Positions 37,469-47,211 of a stretch of DNA of 64,000 nt are shown here, one piece after another. This DNA comes from Helicobacter monodelphidis (GTDB lineage: Bacteria > Campylobacterota > Campylobacteria > Campylobacterales > Helicobacteraceae). A program made the position numbers and the translations under genes. The notes under the pieces were generated by a model. The model had not been told where the DNA came from. It did no database searches and saw only the letters and a program-made list of their open reading frames with translations. How positions within the stretch are numbered: position 1 is the first letter of the stretch; every line of letters starts with the position of its first letter. The stretch spans positions 62,001 through 126,000 of the forward strand of contig NZ_NHYN01000004.1 in the NCBI RefSeq assembly GCF_003288845.1. Direction: 5' to 3'.

Positions 37469-38734
37469 ATGGCAAAGAAAATCAAAAAGGTGGTTTTGGC
37501 GTATTCTGGTGGGTTGGATACAAGTGTGATTCTTAAATGGTTGGGCGATCATTATGGTTGTGAAGTGATTACTTTCACGGCTGATATTGGGCAGGGTGAA
37601 GAATTGGAGCCTGCACGTAAGAAAGCTCTTGAATTGGGTATTAAGCCTGAACACATATTTATTGAGGATTTAAGAGAGGAATTTATCAGGGATTTTGTTT
37701 TTCCTATGTTTCGTGCTAATACAATTTATGAGGGTGAATATTTGTTAGGCACGAGTATTGCACGGCCCCTTATTACAAAACATCTTATTAAAATCGCTAA
37801 ACAGGTTGGTGCAGACGCAATTGCGCATGGTGCGACAGGCAAGGGAAATGATCAGGTACGTTTCGAGCTTGGTGCGTATGCATTAAACCCAAACATTCAA
37901 GTTATTGCACCTTGGAGAGAATGGAATCTAAATAGCCGTGAAAAACTCTTAAGTTATGCTAAAGATGCGAAAATTCCTATTGAAAAGCAGGGGGAGAAGT
38001 CGCCTTATTCGATGGATGCAAATATGTTGCATATCAGTTATGAGGGGCAAATTTTAGAAGACCCTAAAAAAGAGCCTGAAGAGAGTATGTGGCGATGGAG
38101 TGTTTCACCGCTAAAAGCACCAAATACACCAGAGGATATTTGCATTGAATTCAAAAAAGGAGATGGTGTTGCGATTAATGGTAAAAAACTTTCCCCTTGT
38201 GCTTTTTGGGATCTTTTAAATCAATTGGGTGCAAAGCATGGCATTGGACGTTTAGATTTAGTTGAGAATCGTTATGTGGGTATGAAGTCGCGTGGTTGCT
38301 ACGAAACTCCTGGAGGAACAATTTATCTTAAAGCTCACCGTGCAATTGAATCCCTTTGCCTTGATCGCGAGGAAGCCCATCTAAAAGATGAAATTATGCC
38401 ACGTTATGCTTCTTTGATTTATAATGGTTATTGGTTTTCAAGAGAAAGAAAGGCATTGCAAAAGCTCATCGATTATACACAAAAAAGAGTGGAAGGGAAG
38501 GTGTATCTTAGGCTCTATAAGGGTAATGTGATGGTTTTAGGGAGAGAATCTGCTTGTTCTTTGTTTAATGAGGCGTATAGCACTTTTGAGGAAGATAGTG
38601 TTTATAATCAAAAGGATGCTGCTGGCTTTATCAAACTAAATGCTTTGCGTTTTATTATTGCAAAAAAGACAAAAACTCATTCAACACAACAAGAGATAAA
38701 GAAAAAAAATAAAAAAAAGAAGGATAAAGCATAA
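37469..38734 (+). CDS. argG: Argininosuccinate synthase
   Basis: 421 residues. Joins citrulline and aspartate for arginine synthesis; H. pylori lacks this gene. [18 protein letters not shown] is the PP-loop ATP site, and [21 protein letters not shown] and [24 protein letters not shown] are conserved blocks. The last 20 residues form a Lys-rich tail ([11 protein letters not shown]) encoded by two A8 tracts at 38702-38718. AAGGAGAG lies upstream of the ATG. Its end abuts the helicase gene and supplies that gene with AGAAGG. Confidence 0.96.
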   Translation: MAKKIKKVVLAYSGGLDTSVILKWLGDHYGCEVITFTADIGQGEELEPARKKALELGIKPEHIFIEDLREEFIRDFVFPMFRANTIYEGEYLLGTSIARPLITKHLIKIAKQVGADAIAHGATGKGNDQVRFELGAYALNPNIQVIAPWREWNLNSREKLLSYAKDAKIPIEKQGEKSPYSMDANMLHISYEGQILEDPKKEPEESMWRWSVSPLKAPNTPEDICIEFKKGDGVAINGKKLSPCAFWDLLNQLGAKHGIGRLDLVENRYVGMKSRGCYETPGGTIYLKAHRAIESLCLDREEAHLKDEIMPRYASLIYNGYWFSRERKALQKLIDYTQKRVEGKVYLRLYKGNVMVLGRESACSLFNEAYSTFEEDSVYNQKDAAGFIKLNALRFIIAKKTKTHSTQQEIKKKNKKKKDKA

Positions 38735-40170
38735 AAATCACTCTTAATCAGGAACAACTCCAAAGTATCCAAACTGCATCAAAAATGCGGGTGGGGGAGG
38801 TTTTTAAAATTCAAGCTCCTGCAGGGGCTGGAAAAACACTTATTTTGTTAGAGATTGCAAGAGTGCTTTCACATTCTTCGTTTCTTTACCTAGCTTTTAA
38901 TCGCTCTGTTGTAAATGAGCTTGCATCTCTTGTTCCTGCTAATATGCAAGCAAAAACAGTTCACTCTTTAGCTTATCAGAAAATTATTTCTGAACACTAT
39001 CAATCTATAGGGGTGCGTCCTGAATATAAACCCTTAGAAATTGCTGAAATTTTAGGGATTCGCGATGATTTTGAATTTTTACGACAGATTTCAGAGGGGT
39101 TTTATCAGTTTTGTCAAAGCTATTACACCTTAGAGGCATTAGGAAAAGAAGAACACTCTCAGGCTATAAAAGAGTTTTATTTGTTCTTGAGGGAGGGGAG
39201 AATTCCTCTAACGCACTCTTTTTATTTAAAAGAGTATCAATTGCTTTCACCACAAGAACGGAATTTAGAACGATTTGATTATATTTTATTAGATGAAGCT
39301 CAAGATACTAATGATGTAACGCTTGACATTTTCAACTCTGCACAAACTCGTAAGATTCTTGTGGGCGATAAGCATCAAAATATTTATTTTTTTAGGGGGG
39401 CAATAAATGCGATGGAACAAATTACCGCAGATTATTCCCAGACATTAACTTATTCATTTCGTTGTCCGCAAGAACACCTAGATAAGGCTGTTTTCTTTTT
39501 AGAGAAATTCAAGCATCAACCTACTCGTATTGTATCTGCTAAAAATCATATATCAAGTCGTAATCAGCAATCAGCAATTATTACGCGTACAAACGCTAAA
39601 ATTATTGATATTATTGCTATGACGGAAACTTCTTTTCTTAAAACTCTTAAGTCACCACAAGAGATTTTTGCTCTTACCTTAAGTGTATTTTATTTTTATC
39701 ATCAACAATACCAAAATATTTTTCCGCAATGTACGTGGATTAAGAAATTTTCTGATTTTGAAGATTTAGAAGAGTATGCAAACTCTATTAAGGATACTGA
39801 ATTGTGTAATTCTATTTTCATCTTTAAAAAATACCGTCAATACTTATTAGATATTTTTAACAAGGCGATGACTTTTTTTCAGCAACCTAGTCGTGGGCAG
39901 ACTCTGCTCCTCACGGCTCATACCGCTAAGGGTTTAGAATTTAATCATGTATGCATTGAAGATGATTTTTGTGCTTTAAGTGAACTTTCAGAATATTTTT
40001 TTCAATGTAAAAATCCTACACAAAAGGAACGTTTGGAGTATGAAAATGAAATCAATCTTTATTATGTCGCACTCACACGTTCTTACAATACAATTGTTGA
40101 TAAAAGTGCGAATGATAAATTTTATGAGGATTTTAAATCATACTCTAAATCATCATCAGGGTCTAAGTGA
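38731..40170 (+). CDS. UvrD-like superfamily I helicase, probable non-canonical ATA start
   Basis: 461 residues from the first ATG at 38785, or 479 from an ATA at 38731. Helicase motifs: APAGAGKT (I), [13 protein letters not shown] (II), [15 protein letters not shown] (III), [13 protein letters not shown] (V) and [10 protein letters not shown] (VI); Fbh1-like in its small size. The Q-motif [11 protein letters not shown], expected just before motif I, is encoded upstream of the ATG with no ATG, GTG or TTG in frame after the stop at 38725. ATA at 38731 is 7 bases after AGAAGG and overlaps the argG stop. The ATG has no ribosome site. The 3' end overlaps the convergent CDF gene by 49 bases. Confidence 0.78.
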   Translation: MKITLNQEQLQSIQTASKMRVGEVFKIQAPAGAGKTLILLEIARVLSHSSFLYLAFNRSVVNELASLVPANMQAKTVHSLAYQKIISEHYQSIGVRPEYKPLEIAEILGIRDDFEFLRQISEGFYQFCQSYYTLEALGKEEHSQAIKEFYLFLREGRIPLTHSFYLKEYQLLSPQERNLERFDYILLDEAQDTNDVTLDIFNSAQTRKILVGDKHQNIYFFRGAINAMEQITADYSQTLTYSFRCPQEHLDKAVFFLEKFKHQPTRIVSAKNHISSRNQQSAIITRTNAKIIDIIAMTETSFLKTLKSPQEIFALTLSVFYFYHQQYQNIFPQCTWIKKFSDFEDLEEYANSIKDTELCNSIFIFKKYRQYLLDIFNKAMTFFQQPSRGQTLLLTAHTAKGLEFNHVCIEDDFCALSELSEYFFQCKNPTQKERLEYENEINLYYVALTRSYNTIVDKSANDKFYEDFKSYSKSSSGSK

Positions 40171-41009
40171 AGTGTGATGCTCCATTGTTGGGCTTTATCA
40201 AGTTCTTTAATTTTGTCTTCGATGTTATGGGCGATTTGATGGGCATTTGTAAATGAATGCTCAGACTTGAATATCAAGTGTGCTTCTACAAAATTCCAGG
40301 AAGCAGAAATGCGTGTACGTAAGAGGTGATAACCCTGAATTTCAGTCTCTTGCTCAAGGATTTCTTTAATTTGATTGACGTATTTTTGATCTACAGAGTG
40401 GTCTAGTAAGATTCTAACAGATTGCAACAATAAAGAATAAGCATTGTATAAAATATAGCAGGCAATGATTCCTCCAAAAATAGAATCCACAATTTCCCAT
40501 CCAGTTATTGCAATAATACTTAAAGCAAAAAGCGTTGCAGCATTTGTGAGTAGGTCTGTTTTATAGTGTAAAGCATCTGCTTTAATTACAAGACTATTGG
40601 TCTTTTTAGCAACATACAATAAGAAATAAAATAAAAATATTGTAATAATAAGTGAAAAAATCATTATAGCAATAGAAATATCTAAATACTCAATTGGTTT
40701 ATCTTGAAATAATTTTTCTATTGCACCATAAAAAATATAGATGGCTGAAATTGCAATAATTAAACCCTCTAGGAAACCTGCCAAAGCCTCTATTTTACCT
40801 TTACCATAGTTATATTGCTCATTAGCTTTAGATTCAGAGATGCTGATAGCAAAACTATTAAAAATAGAAATAACAACATCTAGTAAAGAATCAATAGCAG
40901 AAGCAAGTAAGCCCACAGAACCGCTTAAGATGCCAGCGATAAGTTTAACGATTGCAAGTAGGGTAGCAGTGGCAATAGCGACAAAAGTTGCAATTTTTGG
41001 TAATGACAT
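40122..41009 (-). CDS. Cation diffusion facilitator family metal efflux transporter
   Basis: 295 residues. Six hydrophobic segments, with metal-site residues in GLLASAIDSLLDVVISIF (DxxxD) and DALHYKTDLLTN (HxxxD), as in FieF/YiiP zinc and iron exporters. The cytoplasmic C-terminal domain shows HAHIxF-like segments (VEAHLIFKSEHSFTNAHQIAHNIEDKI). Basic GKGKIEALAGF is the TM2-TM3 junction of the family. AAAAGGAG precedes the ATG. Specific metal unknown. Confidence 0.9.
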   Translation of the reverse strand: MSLPKIATFVAIATATLLAIVKLIAGILSGSVGLLASAIDSLLDVVISIFNSFAISISESKANEQYNYGKGKIEALAGFLEGLIIAISAIYIFYGAIEKLFQDKPIEYLDISIAIMIFSLIITIFLFYFLLYVAKKTNSLVIKADALHYKTDLLTNAATLFALSIIAITGWEIVDSIFGGIIACYILYNAYSLLLQSVRILLDHSVDQKYVNQIKEILEQETEIQGYHLLRTRISASWNFVEAHLIFKSEHSFTNAHQIAHNIEDKIKELDKAQQWSITLHLDPDDDLEYDLKSS

Positions 41010-41531
41010 TAATGCTCCTTTTAATTTCTATTATTAAAAATAGAAGATAATAATATTATGTAAAATAGTATTATAGTATTTAATTTTTAAGAATACATAA
41101 ATACTTAATCGATATTCAATTATTCTTTAAAATTACTTATTTAAGGAACTTAAAACAGATTTTATTATTAAAAATATTTTAATATTAGGAATATAATTTG
41201 TTATTAATAGGAATTTAAAATATATATTATAGTTTTTTATAATTATATTTTATTATAAATATGCAAGAAAAATTTTTCCTTTTATGTAAGAGATGAATTT
41301 CGTTTGCTACTAGATAAAATCATTAATTATTTAACTAGGTTAAAACTCCATATTGTATGGCGTAGTTAAAACATACAACTGCTAAAGATAAAATACAATA
41401 TTAATCATATTTATCGCATATAGATAGCTTGTAAGAATTAAAAAAATACAAACAACAGGATACAGGAATATCATAAGTTAGGATATAGTTAAAAATTATT
41501 AAATAATATGCTATGATTGCAAAAGATGGAC
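41010..41531. other. Very AT-rich gene-free stretch
   Basis: More than 500 bases with long runs of A and T and no open frame with a credible start or ribosome site on either strand. It lies upstream of the minus-strand CDF gene and beyond the hemL terminator, so it may hold that gene's promoter. It could also host a small RNA, but no fold stands out. Confidence 0.5.
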
Positions 41532-41597
41532 AAAATATAAAAATAAAACTTTGTGCTTAGCGTTTATGCTAAAGCAACTCAACCAAAGCGGCTGAGT
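41532..41597 (-). terminator. Double-hairpin terminator after hemL
   Basis: Read on the minus strand, ACTCAGCC/GGTTGAGT (41577-41597) is followed by GCTTTAGC/GCTAAGC (41555-41575) and then a T-rich run (41532-41548). Two stems in tandem ending in T residues make a convincing terminator for purH-hemL. Confidence 0.65.
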
Positions 41598-41618
41598 CAT
41601 AGAGCATAATAGAAGTGG

Positions 41619-42905
41619 TTATTTGATTGTTGCTAAAACTTCTCTTGCAACATTAATGGCCATATCAATGTGTTCTTCTTGCATAGCAGCAGAAATAAAG
41701 CCGGTTTCAAATTGAGAACAAGCAAGATAAATACCTTTTTCAAGGCATGCTTGATGAAATCGAGCGAACATTTGTGTATCAGAACATTTTGCATCATCAA
41801 AATTATATACAGGATTTTGGTTAAAGAAGAATCCAAACATACTCCCTCTGACTGCTGTTTGTAAAAGGATGCCATTTTCTTGCGCTGCCATTTTGAATCC
41901 ATCCATTAAGCGATTAGCTAATGTCTCTAGATAATCGTAAAGGTTTGGATTGCTAATAATTTTACTTAAAGCTACAATTCCAGCCGCCATCGCTACAGGA
42001 TTTCCGCTAAGGGTTCCTGCTTGATATACCGCACCATCAGGGCTTAAGAGATTCATAATCTCCTTTCTACCTCCAAATGCACCCACAGGCATTCCACCAC
42101 CAATCACCTTTCCAAAGGTTGTCAAATCACCTTGAATGCCATAAAAAGATTGCGAACCATCTTTAGCTGCACGAAAACCACTCATCACTTCATCTAAAAT
42201 GAGTAATGCACCTTCTTGCTCGCAAAGGTTTTTGAGTGCCTTTAAAAAATCTTTTTGTGCAGGAACAAGTCCCATATTACCTGCAATTGGCTCAATAATT
42301 ACACAAGCAACCTTACCACTTGCCTCAAAGCATTTTTTAACACTATCAATATCATTGTAACGTGCAACTAGGGTATGTTGAGTTAGAGATTTAGGGACAC
42401 CAGGGGAGCTTGGATTTCCAAAAGTCGCTAAACCACTTCCAGCACTTACCAATAAAGAATCGCTATGTCCGTGGTAGCACCCTTCAAATTTAATAATATC
42501 CTCCCTTTGAGTATAAGCCCTTGCAAGACGAATAGCACTCATTGTCGCTTCTGTACCACTGCTGACAAATCGAATTTTATCAACACCATCAACCAAAGAG
42601 ATAATAAGTTTTGCAAGATGTGTTTCAAGTGTTGTCGGTGCTCCATATCCACAACCTCGTTTGACTGCCTCGATAATTGCCTCTTCAATTTCAGTATCAC
42701 AATGCCCAAATAAAAGTGGTCCCCAACTTTGTACAAAATCAATAAAACGATTACCGTCCTCGTCATATAAATGTACACCCTTTGCGTGATGTATAAACAA
42801 AGGAGTTCCACCTACCGCCCTAAAGGCTCTTACAGGGGAATTCACCCCACCTGGAATAACTTGTTTTGCCTCATTAAAATCATTGAGACTGCATGTTAAA
42901 TTCAT
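41619..42905 (-). CDS. hemL: Glutamate-1-semialdehyde 2,1-aminomutase
   Basis: 428 residues. PLP enzyme making 5-aminolevulinate for haem. [23 protein letters not shown] at the start, [20 protein letters not shown], and the PLP-lysine site [19 protein letters not shown] are diagnostic. AAGGA is upstream of the ATG. It follows purH after 17 bases on the same strand, so they share a transcript. Confidence 0.96.
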   Translation of the reverse strand: MNLTCSLNDFNEAKQVIPGGVNSPVRAFRAVGGTPLFIHHAKGVHLYDEDGNRFIDFVQSWGPLLFGHCDTEIEEAIIEAVKRGCGYGAPTTLETHLAKLIISLVDGVDKIRFVSSGTEATMSAIRLARAYTQREDIIKFEGCYHGHSDSLLVSAGSGLATFGNPSSPGVPKSLTQHTLVARYNDIDSVKKCFEASGKVACVIIEPIAGNMGLVPAQKDFLKALKNLCEQEGALLILDEVMSGFRAAKDGSQSFYGIQGDLTTFGKVIGGGMPVGAFGGRKEIMNLLSPDGAVYQAGTLSGNPVAMAAGIVALSKIISNPNLYDYLETLANRLMDGFKMAAQENGILLQTAVRGSMFGFFFNQNPVYNFDDAKCSDTQMFARFHQACLEKGIYLACSQFETGFISAAMQEEHIDMAINVAREVLATIK

Positions 42906-42922
42906 TAGCTAATCCTTAATAT

Positions 42923-44455
42923 TTAGTGATAAAAATGTCGCACACCGCTAAAATAAAGTGCAATTTCAAAAGAATCTGCTGATTCTATGACCTCATTATC
43001 ACGAATTGAACCACCGGGTTCAATAATCGCACTTATTCCTGCACTATTTGCGGCTTCTATGCTGTCCTTGAAAGGAAAAAATGCCTCTGATGCTAAGACT
43101 GCTCCACTGATATCAAGCTCTAATTCTTGTGCTTTACGCAACGCTGCTTTTGTTGCATCGACACGGCTTGTCATACCCATTCCAATTGCAACCATTGTGC
43201 TATTTTTAACGTAAACAACACAGTTAGATTTCACCAAAGCCGCTAAACGATAAGCAATATTTAAATCTTGCATTTCTTGTTCGTTTGCTTTGCGCTTACT
43301 CACTTGTTTTGCATTTAGAATCTCTTTACTGCAAACTTTGTCTGTCTCTTGCAATACAAAACCACCCTCAATATGCTTAAAGTCATAAGCGTCATGCTTA
43401 ACAAAAAGCCAATCTTTGCCCAACTCAAATAACTTAATTCGTTTTTTATCTGCAAAAACCTGCAAGGCTTGCTCTGTGATTCTTCCTGCAATAACAATCT
43501 CAAAGTAGTGTGAATGGATTTGTTCTGCCAATGCTTTATCGATTATGCCATTGACTGCTAAGACACCACCATAGGCGGAAATAGGGTCGCACATTAATGC
43601 GGCTTGAAATGAACTCATTAAGGAATCTTTCAGTGCAAAACCGCATGGATTGCCATGTTTAACAATTGTTATGGCCGGTTTATCGCCAAAGTTTGTCGCG
43701 ATTTTTAGTGCTTGATTTAAGTCTGTGTGATTATTAAAGCTTGCCTCGCCCTTCAAACATTTAAAATGCTGACTAAAATAATCTTCAAATTCATAAATTG
43801 CTCCTTTTTGATGAGGGTTTTCGCCATATTTTGTCATTGCAACTTTCTTTGCACTTATAAAATGTTGTGCCCCAAAACCACCATTAAAACGTTGATTCAT
43901 ATAATTTGCAATTATTGCGTCATAGGCTGCGGTATGTTCAAAGGCTTGTATCATCATTTGTTGCCGCAATTCAAGATTATTTTTATTTTCTTTTAATGAT
44001 TTAATAATATTTTCATAATCATTAGGTGAAGTAATAACTAAAACAGAAGCAAAATTTTTCGCTGCAGCTCTTATAAGAGTAGGACCACCAATATCAATAT
44101 TTTCAATAATCTCATCAAAATCTTGTGTACGTTGAATGGTTTGCTTAAAAGGATAGAGATTTACACAAACAATATCAATGCCTTGAATACCTGCATTTTT
44201 TGCTACTTGGCAATCTGATGGTTGATGACGACGAAATAAAATTCCGCCATGAATCTTTGGGTGTAAGGTTTTAATGCGTCCATCAAATAATTCTGGAGAT
44301 TGTGTGTATTCGCTGACTTCTTGTGCGGGAATTCCATTCGCTTTTAAAATTTCTAATGTTCCACCTGTAGAAAGAATATCATAGCCTAGTTTTAGAAGTT
44401 CCTGACCAAAAAATACAATATTGCTTTTATCGCTTACGCTTAATAATGCTTTCAT
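42923..44455 (-). CDS. purH: Bifunctional AICAR formyltransferase/IMP cyclohydrolase
   Basis: 510 residues. Performs the last two steps of IMP synthesis. The IMP cyclohydrolase domain is N-terminal ([39 protein letters not shown]) and the AICAR transformylase is C-terminal, with the conserved KHGNPCGFA and SDAFFPF-like [10 protein letters not shown] blocks. First gene of the purH-hemL pair. Confidence 0.95.
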   Translation of the reverse strand: MKALLSVSDKSNIVFFGQELLKLGYDILSTGGTLEILKANGIPAQEVSEYTQSPELFDGRIKTLHPKIHGGILFRRHQPSDCQVAKNAGIQGIDIVCVNLYPFKQTIQRTQDFDEIIENIDIGGPTLIRAAAKNFASVLVITSPNDYENIIKSLKENKNNLELRQQMMIQAFEHTAAYDAIIANYMNQRFNGGFGAQHFISAKKVAMTKYGENPHQKGAIYEFEDYFSQHFKCLKGEASFNNHTDLNQALKIATNFGDKPAITIVKHGNPCGFALKDSLMSSFQAALMCDPISAYGGVLAVNGIIDKALAEQIHSHYFEIVIAGRITEQALQVFADKKRIKLFELGKDWLFVKHDAYDFKHIEGGFVLQETDKVCSKEILNAKQVSKRKANEQEMQDLNIAYRLAALVKSNCVVYVKNSTMVAIGMGMTSRVDATKAALRKAQELELDISGAVLASEAFFPFKDSIEAANSAGISAIIEPGGSIRDNEVIESADSFEIALYFSGVRHFYH

Positions 44456-44488
44456 TGAAAACCTTTGTTTTTAGAAAATCGAGTTTGC

Positions 44489-44494
44489 ATTATA
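44489..44494 (-). promoter_or_regulatory. -10 box of purH-hemL
   Basis: TATAAT on the minus strand, 33 bases before the purH ATG. It is divergent from the TACAAT at 44527 that serves the barrel-protein gene. Confidence 0.5.
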
Positions 44495-44526
44495 ACAAAA
44501 TTAATCTGCTTGTAGGAAAAATTCGT

Positions 44527-44532
44527 TACAAT
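44527..44532 (+). promoter_or_regulatory. -10 box of the outer-membrane barrel gene
   Basis: TACAAT lies 45 bases before the ATG at 44578, with AAGGAGG between them. Confidence 0.4.
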
Positions 44533-44577
44533 TCGCATTTAATAATGATTTAAGAGGATTTACTAAGGAGGCAAGGA

Positions 44578-46146
44578 ATGAGCGAAAATCGTTCAAAATT
44601 ATGGACATTTTCAATGGGTATTGTAGCCGGAAGTAGCCTATACGGTGCTGGTGCGGACACATTCATTGATTTAGGACAAACTTCAAAATATCAACCATTT
44701 AGCGTTCAGCAAGAGAGTGGGTTAACGCAAATTTATCACCAAACAAATAATGATACTCTTTTGTTAGTCGCAGCAAATACTTTAGCAGATTCAGGTTCAG
44801 GTGGCTCTGGCGGTAGCGGAGGTTCTGGCGGTTCAGGCGGAGATTCAGGCGGTAGCGGAGGTTCTGGAGGCTCAGGCGGAGATTCAGGTGGTAGCGGTGG
44901 ATCTGGCGGAGGTTCTGGAGGCTCAGGCGGAGATTCAGGCGGTAGCGGAGGTTCTGGAGGCTCAGGCGGAGATTCAGGTGGTAGCGGTGGATCTGGCGGA
45001 GATTCTGGAGGCTCAGGCGGTAGCGGAGGTTCTGGCGGAAGTTCGGGTGGAACTGGTGGCTTAAGTGCGGCTGCTGGAGTACATGGAATTTATTACGCAA
45101 TGGCGACTGCAGGAATGCAATTTACAAACATTAATAAAAATTTACGCATTATGTATGAAATTCCAATGCAAATTGCTTCTGTGCCATCATCTGCATTGTA
45201 TGCAAACAATAATTTGATACGTAGTGATTTTGAAGAACCTATTTACTATAGCACCCCGACACAAGGTGGTTTTAAGCCGGTTGGTGAGGATACAATGCTT
45301 TTTGTGACCCCCTATTTTACAAGTGTTTCTTTAAAATCGCCTTCTATTGATAATGGAACGCGTATTAAGGGCGATGGTTTAGGAATTTTTGGTGGACTTT
45401 CAAAGCAATACAAGGGATTTCGTTATGGTGTTCATGTTGGTTATTCAGAAGATAGACTGAAAAAGGCAGCATTTACACAAGGTATCAATCTTGAAAGTGA
45501 TAGTTTTTTTATTGTTGCAGGCGGGCATTTTAAGGCTGATTTAGCCCAAAGCGATTCTTTGTTGACCTACATACATATCAATGCAAACTTGCTTTATGGT
45601 AACCATGATTACTCTCTGACTCCCAATGGTGACCGTACAATCAAGACTTCTCCAGATACATTTGGTTTTAATACAGAAGTGTTTATTGCGAATGCGATTC
45701 ATCTTGATAGTGGAGGGGTGATTACACCTGAAGTTGGATTGGGCTATCAAGCTATTTCAATGCAAGCTTATGGTTTCGAAGATTTTACTTCTGCACAATT
45801 CAATCAACGTTATTCAGCGACAACACTCAATTTTCCCTACATTATGGGGTTAGTCCGCTATGATAGGCGATTTCATTGGACGAGATTTTCTATTGCCCCT
45901 ATGTTGAGCGGGGGAATTAGGCATGTTCTTGCAAGTCGTGAATACAAGAATGATATGCTGATGGGTGCAACATTGTCTCAATCTTATCAAGTAAAAGGTA
46001 AAGTTGATGCAACAACAGCACTTTTAGAAGCAGGATTAGGTGTGGGTTTTGCACAAAACCATGAAATTGGTATTCGTTATGGTGGCGAATATAGCGCAAA
46101 AGCACAGAGAAACACTCTCTTTTTACAATACCAATATCAATTTTAA
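44578..46146 (+). CDS. Outer-membrane autotransporter-like barrel protein with Gly-Gly-Ser linker
   Basis: 522 residues. A signal-like start (KLWTFSMGIVAGSSLYGAGA) and a short N-terminal region lead to a linker of about 90 residues made of GGS and GGDS repeats (about 72-162). The remaining 360 residues look like a beta-barrel: alternating hydrophobic strands (FRYGVHVGYSEDRL, ALLEAGLGVGFAQNHEIGIRYGGEYS) and a terminal Phe (FLQYQYQF), the signature for outer-membrane assembly. The small N-terminal part is too short for a classical passenger, so it may be a surface-displayed or structural barrel. AAGGAGG precedes the ATG. Confidence 0.8.
   Translation: MSENRSKLWTFSMGIVAGSSLYGAGADTFIDLGQTSKYQPFSVQQESGLTQIYHQTNNDTLLLVAANTLADSGSGGSGGSGGSGGSGGDSGGSGGSGGSGGDSGGSGGSGGGSGGSGGDSGGSGGSGGSGGDSGGSGGSGGDSGGSGGSGGSGGSSGGTGGLSAAAGVHGIYYAMATAGMQFTNINKNLRIMYEIPMQIASVPSSALYANNNLIRSDFEEPIYYSTPTQGGFKPVGEDTMLFVTPYFTSVSLKSPSIDNGTRIKGDGLGIFGGLSKQYKGFRYGVHVGYSEDRLKKAAFTQGINLESDSFFIVAGGHFKADLAQSDSLLTYIHINANLLYGNHDYSLTPNGDRTIKTSPDTFGFNTEVFIANAIHLDSGGVITPEVGLGYQAISMQAYGFEDFTSAQFNQRYSATTLNFPYIMGLVRYDRRFHWTRFSIAPMLSGGIRHVLASREYKNDMLMGATLSQSYQVKGKVDATTALLEAGLGVGFAQNHEIGIRYGGEYSAKAQRNTLFLQYQYQF
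44794..45060 (+). repeat. In-frame GGS/GGDS repeat array with a 90-base higher-order unit
   Basis: A 39-base and a 51-base block alternate twice, so a 90-base unit recurs; the two 51-base blocks are identical. Every unit is a multiple of three, so copy-number changes would lengthen or shorten the linker without breaking the frame. The long open frames on the other strands here are artefacts of the repeat. Confidence 0.9.
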
Positions 46147-46155
46147 AGGATAGAT

Positions 46156-46317
46156 ATGGCAGATGAAGAATGGGATTTTGATGACGACGAAGATTTCGAT
46201 ATTGACGACGATGAGTCGTATGGGTATGGACATCAACATTATTATGATGATGATGACTATGATGATGGTAGTGATGAGTATGATGATGAGTATGGCAATG
46301 ACAATGATGAATACTAA
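46156..46317 (+). CDS. Asp/Tyr-rich acidic mini-protein of unknown function
   Basis: 53 residues: about half are Asp or Glu, with many Tyr and a short HQH. It starts MADEEWDFDDDEDFD and ends NDNDEY. AAAGGA lies 5 bases before the ATG, and it sits 9 bases after the barrel gene stop and 12 before aguB, so it is likely co-transcribed. No signal peptide; predicted to be fully disordered and strongly negatively charged. It could chelate cations, mimic nucleic acid or chaperone a basic partner, but this is guesswork. Confidence 0.65.
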   Translation: MADEEWDFDDDEDFDIDDDESYGYGHQHYYDDDDYDDGSDEYDDEYGNDNDEY

Positions 46318-46329
46318 ATAAGGAACGAT

Positions 46330-47211
46330 ATGGATAAATTACCTATTGCTCTGATTCAGCAGTGTTTCAGTGGTGACAAAGAAAGTATGATTGAATCTAC
46401 TCTTAAGGCAATACGCATTGCAAGTAAGGAGGCAAGGTTAGTTGTGCTTCAGGAATTGCATTGCACGGAATATTTTTGTCAGAGTGAAAATCCTGCATTT
46501 TGCGACTATGCAATAGATTTTAAAAAAGATGTGCAAATCTTTTCACAATGCGCAAAAGAATGCAATGTTGTGCTTGTAGGTTCTTTTTTTGAAGAACGGG
46601 CTATCGGGCTTTACCACAACACGGCAGTTGTTTTTGAACAAGATGGAAGAATTGCAGGAAAGTATCGCAAGATGCACATTCCAGATGACCCGGCTTTTTA
46701 TGAAAAATTTTATTTTACACCGGGTGATTTAGGTTTTACACCTATTCAAACTTCTGTAGGAAAGCTGGGTGTTTTGGTGTGTTGGGATCAGTGGTTTCCT
46801 GAAGCTGCTAGATTAATGACATTAGGTGGTGCTGAATGTTTAATTTATCCAACCGCTATTGGTTATTTTGCGCAAGATTCAGAAGAGGAGCAAAGGCGAC
46901 AGAAAGAAGCGTGGGTTGCTGTGCAAAGAGGGCATGCTATTGCTAATGGTATTCCTGTGATGGCGTGCAACCGCGTTGGTTTTGAAAAAGATACAAGCGG
47001 TTTTTTAGATGGGATTCATTTTTGGGGTAATAGTTTTGTTTTTGGTCCTCAAGGTGAGTTACTTGGAGAGTTAGGGGAAGAAGAGGGGATTCTTTATGTT
47101 TGTTTAGATAGACAACGTTTGCATGAAGTGCGTAGAATGTGGCCATTTTTACGCGATAGGAGAATTGACGCTTATGCGGGATTAACACAAAGGTTTTTGG
47201 ATTCACAATGA
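46330..47211 (+). CDS. aguB: N-carbamoylputrescine amidase
   Basis: 293 residues, nitrilase superfamily. Converts N-carbamoylputrescine to putrescine. The Glu-Lys-Cys triad is visible: QELHCTEYF (Glu), KYRKMHIPDDPAFYEKFYFTPG (Lys) and LVCWDQWFPEAARLM (Cys). This pattern, including the IPDDP segment, is typical of AguB rather than other nitrilases. AAGGA is upstream. Its stop overlaps the MATE gene start (ATGA). The partner agmatine deiminase gene is not in the window. Confidence 0.92.
   Translation: MDKLPIALIQQCFSGDKESMIESTLKAIRIASKEARLVVLQELHCTEYFCQSENPAFCDYAIDFKKDVQIFSQCAKECNVVLVGSFFEERAIGLYHNTAVVFEQDGRIAGKYRKMHIPDDPAFYEKFYFTPGDLGFTPIQTSVGKLGVLVCWDQWFPEAARLMTLGGAECLIYPTAIGYFAQDSEEEQRRQKEAWVAVQRGHAIANGIPVMACNRVGFEKDTSGFLDGIHFWGNSFVFGPQGELLGELGEEEGILYVCLDRQRLHEVRRMWPFLRDRRIDAYAGLTQRFLDSQ

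Noticed and set aside
38700-38730. Programmed -1 frameshift on A-AAA-AAG joining argG to the helicase
   Set aside because: The slippery heptamer is in the right phase, but the -1 frame meets a TAA at 38725 before the helicase sequence, so no fusion can form.
44699-45100. Long antisense and other-frame open frames over the barrel gene
   Set aside because: They exist only because the GGS-coding repeat avoids stops in every frame; their translations are repetitive and have no ribosome sites.
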